Source of the DNA: Alphaproteobacteria bacterium
GTDB lineage: Bacteria > Pseudomonadota > Alphaproteobacteria > UBA8366
NCBI GenBank assembly: GCA_028281325.1
Contig: JANQKC010000029.1
Span: 1 to 64,000 of the forward strand
Direction of reading: 5' to 3'
Length of the DNA: 64,000 nucleotides
In this document: piece after piece, positions 46,485 to 55,125 of the stretch
Layout of the letters: each line of letters starts with the position of its first letter
Numbering within the stretch: position 1 is the first letter of the stretch
The notes under the pieces: model-generated
What the model saw: only the letters and a program-made list of their open reading frames with translations
Told to the model about the DNA's origin: nothing
Database searches by the model: none
Made by a program: the position numbers and the translations under genes

Positions 46485-47352
46485 CCGGCTGCCCGGCATG
46501 CCGACCCTCCGCCCCCGCAACCGATCCCTCCTCGCCCGCTCCGTTGTCGTCGCAGCGACCTGTTTCCTCGGTCTTTGGACCGTCCCCGTGACCGCGCAGA
46601 CATCGCCAAAACCAGTCGACCTGGAACTCGTGCTGGCCGTCGACGTTTCCGGCAGCATCGATGCCGACGAAGCCCGGCTGCAACGCGACGGCTATGTGGC
46701 CGCCCTCACCGACCCGGATGTCATCAAGGCCATACGCGGCGGCATCCTCGGGCGGGTCGCAATGACCTATATCGAATGGGCCGGCGAGGACTATACGACC
46801 ACGGTCGCCGATTGGACCGTGATCGAGGACGAAGCCAGCGCGCGCGCCTTCGCCGCGATTATCGCACGCGCGCCGATACAAACGGCGCTGTGGACATCGA
46901 TCAGCAACATCATCGATCAAGCCTTGGCCAGTTTTCCCGGAAACGGCTTCGAAGGGACACGGCGCGTGATCGACATATCAGGCGACGGACCGAACAACCA
47001 AGGGGGCCTCGTCACGCTTCATCGGGACCGCGCCGTCGCCCAAGGCGTCGCGATCAATGGCCTGCCTATCGTCAACGATCGCGCCAGCCCCTTCGGGTGG
47101 CCCGCCCTGCCCAATTTGGACCTGTACTACGCCAACTGCGTGATCGGCGGTCCCGGCTCCTTCTATGTCGTCGCGAACACCTTCGCCGATTTCGCCCGCG
47201 CCATCCGTAAGAAGCTGATCCTGGAAATCGCCGGTATGCGCCCCTATCCGTCGCGAGAACGCGTCTTCCCGGCGACGGCTCCCGAGGCGCCGCGCGAAAC
47301 GCCGCCCTGCGATATCGGCGAGCAGCGCATGCAATGGCTTCTGGAAAACTGA
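46465..47352 (+). CDS. DUF1194 family exported protein (von Willebrand A-like)
   Basis: A 295-residue protein with a Tat/Sec-like signal (Arg-rich start, then hydrophobic VVVAATCFLGLWT, cleavage near VTAQ). VDLELVLAVDVSGSIDADEA is the DUF1194 opening and has the D-x-S-x-S metal site of von Willebrand A folds; VIDISGDGPNNQGG supplies a later Asp. Function unknown; metal-dependent adhesion or complex assembly is an inference. The start could be the ATG at 46465, overlapping the previous gene, or one at 46498; neither has a good ribosome site. Ends just before the low-GC island. Confidence 0.8.
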   Translation: MRKTRTDRLPGMPTLRPRNRSLLARSVVVAATCFLGLWTVPVTAQTSPKPVDLELVLAVDVSGSIDADEARLQRDGYVAALTDPDVIKAIRGGILGRVAMTYIEWAGEDYTTTVADWTVIEDEASARAFAAIIARAPIQTALWTSISNIIDQALASFPGNGFEGTRRVIDISGDGPNNQGGLVTLHRDRAVAQGVAINGLPIVNDRASPFGWPALPNLDLYYANCVIGGPGSFYVVANTFADFARAIRKKLILEIAGMRPYPSRERVFPATAPEAPRETPPCDIGEQRMQWLLEN

Positions 47353-47407
47353 CCGATCCCGCCACTCCCACTCAATAGGAACGGCGATTGGAAAGTCCCA
47401 GCACGCT

Positions 47408-48292
47408 CTATGGAACTTTGGCTACAGCCACCAGCGTATCGGTAGCGTCAATTCGAGCCAAAGAGTTTTGATAAGCATCAAAGAGAGAGTCCGAGTCCAA
47501 GATCGATAATGGAGATTTATGTCCGCCAGCCGTTCCCTTTGACAGCCAATTCAAATGATTGGACAGCGGATACCTTTGAACGCCCTCAATTTGAATGTCT
47601 TTCAAACCGGCAAATTCCAACGTTCGCCTTAATGATTCTCTCGTATGAAGAACCAAGTGCTGGCTCCACAAGGTGAATTGCTTAAATTCATCGCACTCTA
47701 AAACCGACAAAAGAAAGTCATTTGCGTGAGGAACTTCGATAAGCATCGTTCCTCCATTTGCAATCTTTCTCTTAAGTTCCGTCAGCGTTTCCAATGGGTT
47801 TGGAAGATGTTCTATCACATGGAATGAAACCACAATATCAAGTGATGAGTCGGCGATTTCAGCGATGTCACTCAAGCAAGGAATTCCATCGGCATTTAGG
47901 GTATCGACATAACTCTGCTGAAGTTCAATACCCAAAACACTTTCACAATACGGCTGAACAAGCCTCAAAAAATCGCCGCTTCCACAACCGAAATCGGCAA
48001 CTTTCTTGCCAGCGACAAATTTCAAATTCGAGTTGAAGCGTCTTTCAGCGTCAGTCGCTCGCTCAAAATCCGGAATACCAGTATTTAGCTCTTCAGAGTT
48101 TTCTTCTCTGTAAGCACCATCGACATAAGTCTCGTCGCCAATATAGTAATCCTCTATATAGATAACTCCACTTGCCGTATCCCTCCATACTTTCAAGCCA
48201 TCAATATCCCTCGTTCTTTCATTGAAAAGAATTCGGCTTTCCTTTGACGTTAAATTCAGTCTCTTTAATGTTTCAAATATAGAGGAAGGCAT
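47408..48292 (-). CDS. Class I SAM-dependent methyltransferase in a low-GC island
   Basis: A 294-residue enzyme. The SAM-binding motif I is VADFGCGSGDFLRLV (about 96-110), with GIELQQ as acidic loop, LDIVVSFHVIEHLPNPLETL as motif IV region and GGTMLIEVPHANDF. The N-terminal 80 residues (including YIEDYYIGDETYVDG) resemble those of surface-polysaccharide methyltransferases. Codon use is AT-rich and quite unlike all neighbours, so the gene was acquired by transfer. It is oriented against DUF1194, and next to it is a broken integrase. Acceptor unknown; sugar O- or C-methylation is a guess. Confidence 0.82.
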   Translation of the reverse strand: MPSSIFETLKRLNLTSKESRILFNERTRDIDGLKVWRDTASGVIYIEDYYIGDETYVDGAYREENSEELNTGIPDFERATDAERRFNSNLKFVAGKKVADFGCGSGDFLRLVQPYCESVLGIELQQSYVDTLNADGIPCLSDIAEIADSSLDIVVSFHVIEHLPNPLETLTELKRKIANGGTMLIEVPHANDFLLSVLECDEFKQFTLWSQHLVLHTRESLRRTLEFAGLKDIQIEGVQRYPLSNHLNWLSKGTAGGHKSPLSILDSDSLFDAYQNSLARIDATDTLVAVAKVP

Positions 48293-48343
48293 TATTTAGG
48301 AACTCTGTAATAGAGATTTCTTTTTTAGCAACGAATTCATAAT

Positions 48344-48589
48344 TTACCGAATAACAAGAACATTAGGTACTGTACAGACACTCCTCTTTTTGAACTTGCC
48401 CTCAACGTTGTGGGCAAGTGCATTCTGCTTTATCGATGGCTTCAACTCTTCGTTTAGTACGCAATGATTTTTCATAATAACGCTTTTCATTGCGCACCCA
48501 CATACGGAACTGCCACAAACCAAGCTTGTTCCGTTTGATAGATGCTTCCTTGCCCGATACATCTAGTCGTTCAGGACTCAAATCGCCGA
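48344..48589 (-). pseudogene. Tyrosine recombinase (integrase) N-terminal remnant
   Basis: The minus strand from 48589 reads LSPERLDVSGKEASIKRNK, then LGLWQFRMWVRNEKRYYEKS and LRTKRRVEAIDKAE. This is the arm-binding N-terminal pattern of phage integrases (W-Q-F-R-M, R-Y-Y-x-K-S-L-x-T, then an A-x-x-x-A helix). It stops at 48402. A second frame continues with LAHNVEGKFKKRSV to a TAA at about 48344, as expected after a frameshift. The catalytic domain is absent. It is in the same AT-rich DNA as the methyltransferase, whose start is 51 bases away. An eight-base hairpin (48394-48419 area) spans the break. Confidence 0.65.
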
Positions 48590-48757
48590 TTCATAACAGC
48601 TGATATAGTCCCTAACTGTGTTTTTAACACCAACGAAAAATCCAGCAGAATCAACCGTTGGCTTTCTCAAACCCTAACAACTTGGCAGAGACCAAAACAA
48701 ATTAAATCAACATCTTACATTCAAAACACTTTTCCCGCTTCATCGTCGCCGACCTCA
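48590..48757. other. AT-rich island edge
   Basis: Non-coding, low-GC DNA continuing the island up to the abrupt rise in GC at about 48745-48760, which coincides with the first conserved codons of the DUF455 gene. I see no direct repeat that would mark an attachment site. No clear promoter for the DUF455 gene is visible. Confidence 0.5.
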
Positions 48758-49552
48758 TTGACCGACGCCGCCTGTGCGATCCTCCGAACGGCGGAACCGG
48801 CGGAAAAAGCGCGGTTGGCCGATAAGATTGCGGCCACATGGCGCGCCGGCAATCTCGACGCAATAGGGACAGAGAAACCGCCCGCGCGCCCCGCGCGCCC
48901 GGCACGGCCACCGCTGCTGCCGCCCGCCTCGGTCCCGCGGCGGCGCATCAACACGGCGCCGGCCGGGCGCATCGCGCTGCTGCACGCCATCGCACATATC
49001 GAGTTGAACGCGATCGATCTCGCCTGGGACGTCCTCGCCCGGTTCGGCGCGACACCTGCACTACCGCACGCGTTCTATGACGATTGGGTGTCGGTGGCCG
49101 CGGAAGAGGCCAAGCATTTCAGACTGTTGAGCGACCGCCTTGCGGAGCTGGATGCGGCCTACGGCGACCTGCCGGCGCATGACGGCCTTTGGGAGGCGGC
49201 GGAATCGACGGCCCACGACCTGGCGGCCCGGCTCGCTGTCGTACCGCTTGTCCTCGAAGCGCGCGGTCTGGACGTGACGCCGCAAATGACCGCGCGGTTG
49301 CGCAAGGCCGGCGACCACGCCAGCGCCGATATTCTGCAACTCATCCATGACGAGGAAATCGGCCATGTCGCCATCGGCCGCCGTTGGTTCGACCATTGCT
49401 GCCGGCAGTCAAACCGGGACCCGGTTTCGACCTTCCAGGAACTCGTCCGTCAGCATTTCCGGGGATCGCTGAAGCCGCCCTTCAACGTAGCGAGCCGAGA
49501 CCGCGCCGGGCTGACCGCCAACTACTACGCGCCGCTTGCGGCGGGGCGCTAG
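48758..49552 (+). CDS. DUF455 family ferritin-like protein
   Basis: A protein of about 264 residues counted from a TTG at 48758 ([20 protein letters not shown]), where similarity to the family begins. The frame stays open upstream to 48542 through AT-rich island DNA, and those codons look unlike the family. Di-iron ferritin-like residues are in [24 protein letters not shown] and [11 protein letters not shown]. An alternative-oxidase-like or tRNA-modifying oxidase role is speculative. It usually lies near bcp, from which it is now separated by the island. Its TAG shares CTAG with the prfB stop. Confidence 0.8.
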   Translation: MTDAACAILRTAEPAEKARLADKIAATWRAGNLDAIGTEKPPARPARPARPPLLPPASVPRRRINTAPAGRIALLHAIAHIELNAIDLAWDVLARFGATPALPHAFYDDWVSVAAEEAKHFRLLSDRLAELDAAYGDLPAHDGLWEAAESTAHDLAARLAVVPLVLEARGLDVTPQMTARLRKAGDHASADILQLIHDEEIGHVAIGRRWFDHCCRQSNRDPVSTFQELVRQHFRGSLKPPFNVASRDRAGLTANYYAPLAAGR

Positions 49553-50674
49553 GCGTCGTCGGCCTGGCTCGCCGCGCCAGCGACGCGCGACGCCAGCGAC
49601 GCCTCCAGAAAGGGATCGAGGTCGCCATTGAGCACCGCATCCGCGTTGCCTTTCTCGACTTCGGTGCGCAGATCCTTGACCATTTTATAGGGATGCAGCA
49701 CGTAAGACCGGATTTGATGCCCCCAGCCGATATCGGTCTTTGCCTCGTGTTCGGCCTGGGCCTTTTCCTCGCGCCGTTGCAGCTCGAGTTCGTATAAACG
49801 CGCTTTCAACATCGTCATGGCCGTCGCGCGGTTGCGATGCTGCGACCGGTCGTTCTGGCATTGCACCACGATGCCGGTCGGCTGATGCGTGATGCGCACG
49901 GCGCTGTCGGTCCGGTTGACGTGCTGCCCGCCCGCGCCCGATGCGCGATAGGTATCGATCCGCAGATCGCCATCGTTGATGTCGATTTCGATGGTGTCGT
50001 CGATCACTGGATAAACGCCGATCGAGGCGAAGCTGGTATGGCGGCGCGACGCGGCGTCGAAGGGCGAGATACGGACCAATCGGTGAACGCCACTCTCGGT
50101 CTTGAGCCAGCCATAGGCATTGTCACCGGTGATCTTGATCGTCGCCGACTTCAGCCCCGCCTCTTCGCCGGGCGACTCTTCGATGTATTCGAGCTTGTAG
50201 CCGTGCTGCTCCGCCCAACGCAGATACATCCGCAGCAACATCTGCGCCCAATCCTGCGACTCGGTGCCGCCGGCGCCGGCATGGACTTCCAGATAGCAGT
50301 CATTGGCATCCGCCTCGCCCGAGAGCAGACTCTCGAGTTGCAGCTTCGCGGCATCGTCGCGCAGCTTGGTCAGCGCCGCTTCGGCTTCGGCCGCGATCGC
50401 ATCCTCGCCTTCCGCTTCCGCCAACTCGATCATTTCGAGGTTTTCGGCGACCCCGGTTTCCATGGCTTCATAGGACCCGATGCTGTTCTCGAGGCGGGTC
50501 CGTTCGCGCATGATCGACTGCGCCTTGTCGGGGTTTTCCCAAAGCGCCGGATCCTCGGCGAGGGCGTTCAGTTCCTCGAGCCGGAGTTTCGCCGCGTCGA
50601 AGTCAAAGATGCCTCCTCAGCAGTTCGAGCGACTGCTTGATTTCGTCGACGAGATTCTGAACTTCGGCGCGCAC
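49549..50674 (-). CDS. prfB: Peptide chain release factor 2 with programmed +1 frameshift
   Basis: A 374-residue RF2 made from two frames. The GTG at 50674, with GGAG eight bases upstream, begins [20 protein letters not shown]. After codon 23 (CTT at 50608-50606) comes an in-frame TGA at 50605-50603. Shifting by one base continues as [15 protein letters not shown] into the long downstream frame. RF2 features: [15 protein letters not shown] (stop-codon reading SPF) and [16 protein letters not shown] (GGQ, peptide release). It ends translation at UGA and UAA. A naive reading would start at the ATG at 50511 and lose 54 residues. Confidence 0.96.
50602..50617 (-). promoter_or_regulatory. RF2 autoregulatory +1 frameshift site
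   Basis: On the minus strand AGGAGG (50617-50612) is followed by CAT, CTT and TGA with C as next base. This is the same spacing as the E. coli prfB site (AGGGGG TAT CTT TGA C). Slow reading of TGA when RF2 is scarce, aided by the internal Shine-Dalgarno, lets the ribosome slip from CTT to TTT. Confidence 0.95.
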
Positions 50675-50752
50675 CGGATTCTCCACACTATGTTAGCGCT
50701 TCCAGGACGCTGCATGTAAGCGAAGCAACCGTCTATGGCAAGGGGATTTCGG

Positions 50753-53221
50753 TTAGTAGAGACCGCGCGCCGGGGACGCCGGAGTCGGCCGTTCGCCGGG
50801 GGCGGCCGCGCTCACCTCGCCGCCGCCGATGACCGTGCGCTCCGCGCTCGGGTCGGGTTCGGTGCCGGTCTTGTACGCTTCGAGGATAATGTTGCGGTCG
50901 CCGCGCCGCGCGGGCAACCCGCTCGCCGCGTTCACCCGAACGTGACGGATGCCCGGCGGAATCCGAAACGGTATGGCCGGCTGTTCGGCCAGCGCCATCG
51001 CCATGAAATCCTTGAAGATCGGGGCCGCGACGGTCGATCCGCTCTCGCGTCTGCCGAGCGTGCGCGGCTGGTCGAAGCCAACGAAGACGCCAACCGCCAA
51101 GTCGGGCGAAAACCCGATGAACCAGGTGTCTCGGCTTTCATTCGTCGTTCCGGTCTTGCCGGCCAGCGGCTTGCCGATCGAACTGATCCGCCGCCCCGTG
51201 CCGCGCTTCACCACGCCTTCGAGCATCGAGACGATCTGGTAGGCCGACGCCGGATCGGCGATTTGCTTCCGCGTATCGGGAATCGCCGGCGGTTCCTGCC
51301 CTTCCCAGGCCGTCACGGTGCAATCGTGACAAACGCGCGTATCGTGCCGAAACACCGTCTTGCCGTCCCGGTCCTGAACCCGATCGATCAGCGTCGGCGT
51401 GATCGCCTTGCCGCCGTTGACCAGCATGCCATATGCTGCGGTCAGCCGAAGCAGCGTCGTCTCGCCGGCCCCCAACGCCATCGCCAGCTGTTCGGTCGTC
51501 ACGTCGAACATGCCGAACTGCTGCGCCGTCTCGTTGATCGACTGCATGCCGATGGTCTGCGCGAGCCGGACGGTCATCAGGTTACGGGACCGTTCGATGC
51601 CGACCCGCATCGGACTTGGCCCATAGAACCGCTTGGTGTAGTTGGCCGGCTTCCACTTGCCCAGACCCGGCCCTTGGTCGATGACGAAGGGCGCGTCGAG
51701 GATGATGGTCGACGGCGTATAACCACGGTCCAGCGCCGCCAGATAGACGAACGGCTTGAAGGCCGACCCGGGCTGCCGCCGCGCCTGAACGGCCCTGTTG
51801 AACTCGCTCGTCTCGTAGTCGTATCCACCGGACATGGCCAAAACGCGCCCGGTGTGCGGATCGAGGGCGATGATCGCGCCATTGGCCGCCGGCACCTGCC
51901 GAAGGGCGTAGGTATCGGGCGGATAGTCGACCGGTTGCTTGTCTTTGGTCTTGGGTCCGCGGGACACCGCATCGACAAGCACGACGTCGCCGGGCGCCAA
52001 CACGTCCGTCGCGCGCCGCACGGCCGGGCCGAGTTTCTGGTCATCCAGCACGGCGCGCGCCCAGGTCAATTCCGCCAGCGGGATCTTGCCCTGGAGGCCA
52101 CTTCCGAAACCGATCTCGGCCTCCGCGTCGGTAACAGTCAACACCACCGCGATCTTCCAATCGCCGGCGCCCGGGGGGGCCGACACCTCGCGCAGATAGC
52201 CGACCCAGTTTCCGTTCGCCGGAATTCGTGCGATCGGTCCGCGCCAGCCGTGTCGCCGGTCATACGTGATCAGGCCATCGCGCAGCGCCCTGTCCGCGAA
52301 CGATTGCAGTTTCGGATTGAGCGTCGTGCGGACGGACAGCCCGCCTTCATAGAGGCCCCGTTCGCCGAACCGTTCGACGAGTTCCCGGCGCACCTCTTCG
52401 AGGTAATAGTCGGCTTCGACGATCTGCGTCGCGGTTCGCGGCACGACCACGAGCCGCTCGCCGATGGCCTGTTCCGCCGTCGAGCGATCGATATATCCCT
52501 CTTCCAACATGCGCCCGATGGCCCAGTTGCGCCGGGCGACGGCCGAATCATACCGGCGGATGGGATGGTAATTGTTCGGCGCCTTCGGCAACGCCGCGAG
52601 ATAGGCCGCCTCGGCGATGGTCAACTCGTCCAGCGATTTGTTGAAGTAGTTGAGCGATGCCGCCGCGACGCCAAAAGAGCCGTAGCCGAGATAAATCTCG
52701 TTGAGATACAGCTCCAGAATCCTTGATTTTTCGAAGGCGCGCTCGATCCGAAACGCGAGAATCGCTTCCTTGATCTTGCGTTCCAAACTCAGTTCATTCG
52801 TCAGCAGAAAGTTCTTGGCCACCTGCTGCGTGATGGTCGACGCGCCGACCGGACGGCGGGAACGCTGGGTAACGATATTGATGACATTGGTGACGACCGC
52901 CCGTCCGAGGGCCACCAGATCGACCCCGGGATGCCGAAAGAAATTCTGGTCTTCGGCGGCGATGAACGCCCGGATGAGATGCCGCGGCATCGCCCGGACG
53001 GGAACGAAGACCCGGCGCTCGATCGCGTATTCGGCGATCAACCGTCCATCGCCGGCATGGACGCGCGTGACCGTCGGCGGATCGTATTTGGCCAGTTGTT
53101 TGTAGTCCGGCAGTCCTTGGCTGTAGTGCCACAACACATAGAGGACCGCCCCCGCACCGGCGAGCGATAGGAAGAAACCGAACGACAGGACGAAAACGAT
53201 CGCTTTCGCTATGCGGGACAT
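50753..53221 (-). CDS. mrcA: Bifunctional penicillin-binding protein 1A
   Basis: An 822-residue inner-membrane enzyme starting at the ATG at 53221; a longer frame to 53257 adds 12 residues. It has one N-terminal anchor (about 6-30), then a glycosyltransferase family 51 domain with catalytic Glu in AAEDQNFFRHPGVD (Glu90), ASTITQQVAKN and SLERKIKEAILA. An OB-like insert and the transpeptidase domain follow: PGSAFKPFVY (S-x-x-K, about 485), SRNLMTV (S-x-N) and GKTGTTNES (K-T-G, about 690). It builds and crosslinks peptidoglycan. Downstream of the amidase by 78 bases, same strand; likely one transcript. Confidence 0.94.
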   Translation of the reverse strand: MSRIAKAIVFVLSFGFFLSLAGAGAVLYVLWHYSQGLPDYKQLAKYDPPTVTRVHAGDGRLIAEYAIERRVFVPVRAMPRHLIRAFIAAEDQNFFRHPGVDLVALGRAVVTNVINIVTQRSRRPVGASTITQQVAKNFLLTNELSLERKIKEAILAFRIERAFEKSRILELYLNEIYLGYGSFGVAAASLNYFNKSLDELTIAEAAYLAALPKAPNNYHPIRRYDSAVARRNWAIGRMLEEGYIDRSTAEQAIGERLVVVPRTATQIVEADYYLEEVRRELVERFGERGLYEGGLSVRTTLNPKLQSFADRALRDGLITYDRRHGWRGPIARIPANGNWVGYLREVSAPPGAGDWKIAVVLTVTDAEAEIGFGSGLQGKIPLAELTWARAVLDDQKLGPAVRRATDVLAPGDVVLVDAVSRGPKTKDKQPVDYPPDTYALRQVPAANGAIIALDPHTGRVLAMSGGYDYETSEFNRAVQARRQPGSAFKPFVYLAALDRGYTPSTIILDAPFVIDQGPGLGKWKPANYTKRFYGPSPMRVGIERSRNLMTVRLAQTIGMQSINETAQQFGMFDVTTEQLAMALGAGETTLLRLTAAYGMLVNGGKAITPTLIDRVQDRDGKTVFRHDTRVCHDCTVTAWEGQEPPAIPDTRKQIADPASAYQIVSMLEGVVKRGTGRRISSIGKPLAGKTGTTNESRDTWFIGFSPDLAVGVFVGFDQPRTLGRRESGSTVAAPIFKDFMAMALAEQPAIPFRIPPGIRHVRVNAASGLPARRGDRNIILEAYKTGTEPDPSAERTVIGGGEVSAAAPGERPTPASPARGLY

Positions 53222-53299
53222 GGGCCTTCCAGGCGTAATTTGTTCAACTTGCCCCATCCCTCCACGGGATGCGAACGTTAATCACTAAATATGGCGAAG

Positions 53300-54532
53300 T
53301 TATGAACGGCTCAACCGTTCCTTACGTTCAAAATACCTGTCGGCGGCCCGCAAAATAGCCTGCCCAATCCTGGTTTGGTACTCACGCGTCCGCAGCATGC
53401 GCTCGTCCTGCCGGTTCGACAAATACCCCAATTCCATCAGGATCGACGGCACATCCGGCGATTTTAGCACGGCAAACCCCGCGAACCGATGGGTATTTCG
53501 CAACAACCGCGCGGTCTTGCCGACCTCCTTAATGAGGACTTCGCTGAAAATCGCCGATTCATTCATCGTCTGGCGCTGGCGCAGTTCGATCAGGAAAGAC
53601 GCCACCGCGTCCGACTGATTCGACAAATCGATGCCCGCGATCGCATCGGATCTATTCTCCTTGGCCGCCAGCGCGGCGGCCTCCCTATCCGAGGCCCGCT
53701 CGGACAGCGTATAGATCGACACGCCACGCAGGCGTTTGTCCCGATGGCTGTCGGCGTGCAGCGATACGAACAGTTCCGCGTTGACACGCTCGGCCAGTTG
53801 GAACCGCTGGCGAAGTGGGACGAAAACGTCCTCGTCCCGCGTCATATATACTTTGTAACGGCCGCTCTTCTCCAATGCCCGCTTCACGGTCTTGGCGGTG
53901 CGCAGCGTCACGATTTTTTCGTGCAGCCCGGTGATCCCGATCGCGCCGGGGTCCACGCCGCCATGCCCTGGATCGATCACGACCACGCGCTTATGCGCCC
54001 GGTATCCCTTTCTCCCAGGTCTTTTGGGCGGCAAAACCGCCGGCCGGACGACGGCAGCCTGCGGCTTGGGGTCCACCCAATCCCGCGACACGAAGCGGCG
54101 CTCGGACCGCTGGAACATCGCCGACGAAACCGACTTCAGGTCGATCACCAGACGGTGCCTGTTCTTGCCCGACGGCGGCAGCATGACGTGCCGGATGACC
54201 TGCGCCGGCGATCTCATATCGACGACGAGTCGGCTATTGCCCTTCTGGAACAGACCGAAACGGTAGCTGGATATCACCCCGGACTTTCGGTTCGGTACTT
54301 TCGTGCCGATCTTCCACTCGACCTGCGGCAGGTCGATGACCATGCGATACGGATCAGGCAGCGTGAAAATGCGGTACGGGACCTTCTCGGTCAGTTCCAG
54401 CACCAAACGGGTCTTGTCGGGATGAGTCCCGATCCGGACGTCGAACACCTCCATCGCGCGGGCGAAACCGATATTCGCCAGCAAAAGCACAATCGTCAGG
54501 ACCGCTCGAATCGCCTTACTACTCACAGCCAC
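53300..54532 (-). CDS. amiC: N-acetylmuramoyl-L-alanine amidase with AMIN domain
   Basis: A 410-residue secreted murein hydrolase. The signal peptide is residues 1-26 (ending FARA-ME). An AMIN domain (about 28-135) starts VFDVRIGTHPDKTRLVLEL and targets the protein to septal envelope. After a linker with many Lys/Arg/Pro, the amidase_3 catalytic domain (about 180-400) shows VVVIDPGHGGVDPGAIG (first Zn His), SLHADSH (second Zn His) and the catalytic Glu in SILMELGYLSN. It splits daughter cells by cleaving the MurNAc-peptide bond. Starts at a GTG; a second GTG two codons later is possible. Confidence 0.93.
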   Translation of the reverse strand: MAVSSKAIRAVLTIVLLLANIGFARAMEVFDVRIGTHPDKTRLVLELTEKVPYRIFTLPDPYRMVIDLPQVEWKIGTKVPNRKSGVISSYRFGLFQKGNSRLVVDMRSPAQVIRHVMLPPSGKNRHRLVIDLKSVSSAMFQRSERRFVSRDWVDPKPQAAVVRPAVLPPKRPGRKGYRAHKRVVVIDPGHGGVDPGAIGITGLHEKIVTLRTAKTVKRALEKSGRYKVYMTRDEDVFVPLRQRFQLAERVNAELFVSLHADSHRDKRLRGVSIYTLSERASDREAAALAAKENRSDAIAGIDLSNQSDAVASFLIELRQRQTMNESAIFSEVLIKEVGKTARLLRNTHRFAGFAVLKSPDVPSILMELGYLSNRQDERMLRTREYQTRIGQAILRAADRYFERKERLSRS

Positions 54533-54763
54533 CTAAACATCCGGTAGTGTATAAAATGCCAAAACTTGCGAAACGCTAAATCTATTGGGCGGACTCCGCC
54601 TTAGGTGTCGAAATTATACTTTATAATCATTTACCATCAATTCAATTTATTCCTCCTAATTTTGGCAATAACAGAAATTGGCGAATAACGGATTGTAGTA
54701 TCGACCCTGTGCGCCTATTTTACTCACAGAGCTGTCCCGCACGGCCTATCCGGCGTATTGTTG

Positions 54764-54788
54764 GTCGGATGCCACCCTGAATCAACCG
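54764..54788. repeat. Dispersed motif, copy 2 (matches 12611-12638)
   Basis: GTCGGATGC, three bases, then CCTGAATCAACCG, with the same two blocks as the copy near 12.6 kb. It contains a GANTC site. Read on the minus strand, both copies encode a similar R-L-I-Q-x-x-(x)-I-R string, so a shared mobile or coding remnant is possible. Confidence 0.45.
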
Positions 54789-54871
54789 TTGCGCGAGACG
54801 CCTCATCGATGGCGTTGCGAATGGCAAAGACAAGGGGTAGGAGTGCCACGACAGGCAAATCAGTTTCCACT

Positions 54872-54896
54872 GCCGTGCGGCGCCGAACCGCACGGC
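54872..54896 (+). promoter_or_regulatory. Strong hairpin in the rne leader
   Basis: Perfect nine-base arms GCCGTGCGG and CCGCACGGC with a seven-base loop, 230 bases before the rne start. No T-run follows, so it is not an intrinsic terminator. It may be a RNase E autoregulatory stem. Confidence 0.5.
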
Positions 54897-55125
54897 TCGA
54901 TCAGCAAGGTGACAATGCGCCACGCGAATCCGGCCACTGCCCCTTCCCAAGGCGCAAAGCGCTTTGACGGCAGGCATGCGCCTGGAGTCTCCATCGTCCT
55001 GGCTCGCAGAATTGCGGACCGTTTGACGACCCAATCGCCATTGTCGCTTCTCGAAAATCAAACAGGCGCAGATTCCGATGGGTTGGTTCGCGCGACCCGC
55101 ATGGCAATCGCGCCGGAGAACATCA

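Larger units (their letters stand above)
54533..55125 (+). other. Long region upstream of rne, probable structured leader
   Basis: About 590 bases without a credible gene. The first 180 are AT-rich and must hold divergent promoters for the amidase and rne; a TATAAT at 54622-54627 has no clear -35. From about 54720 the DNA is GC-rich with a strong hairpin at 54872-54896 and an AAAGCGCTTT palindrome at about 54957-54966. A long leader on rne is known elsewhere to mediate autoregulation by RNase E; whether that applies here is inference. Confidence 0.5.

Noticed and set aside
48394..48419. Hairpin CTTGCCC/GGGCAAG in the island as a terminator
   Set aside because: No T-tract on either side; it lies inside the integrase remnant and may be incidental.
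54622..54627. TATAAT as the rne promoter -10
   Set aside because: No acceptable -35 hexamer lies 16-18 bases upstream, and the region is AT-rich enough for chance matches.
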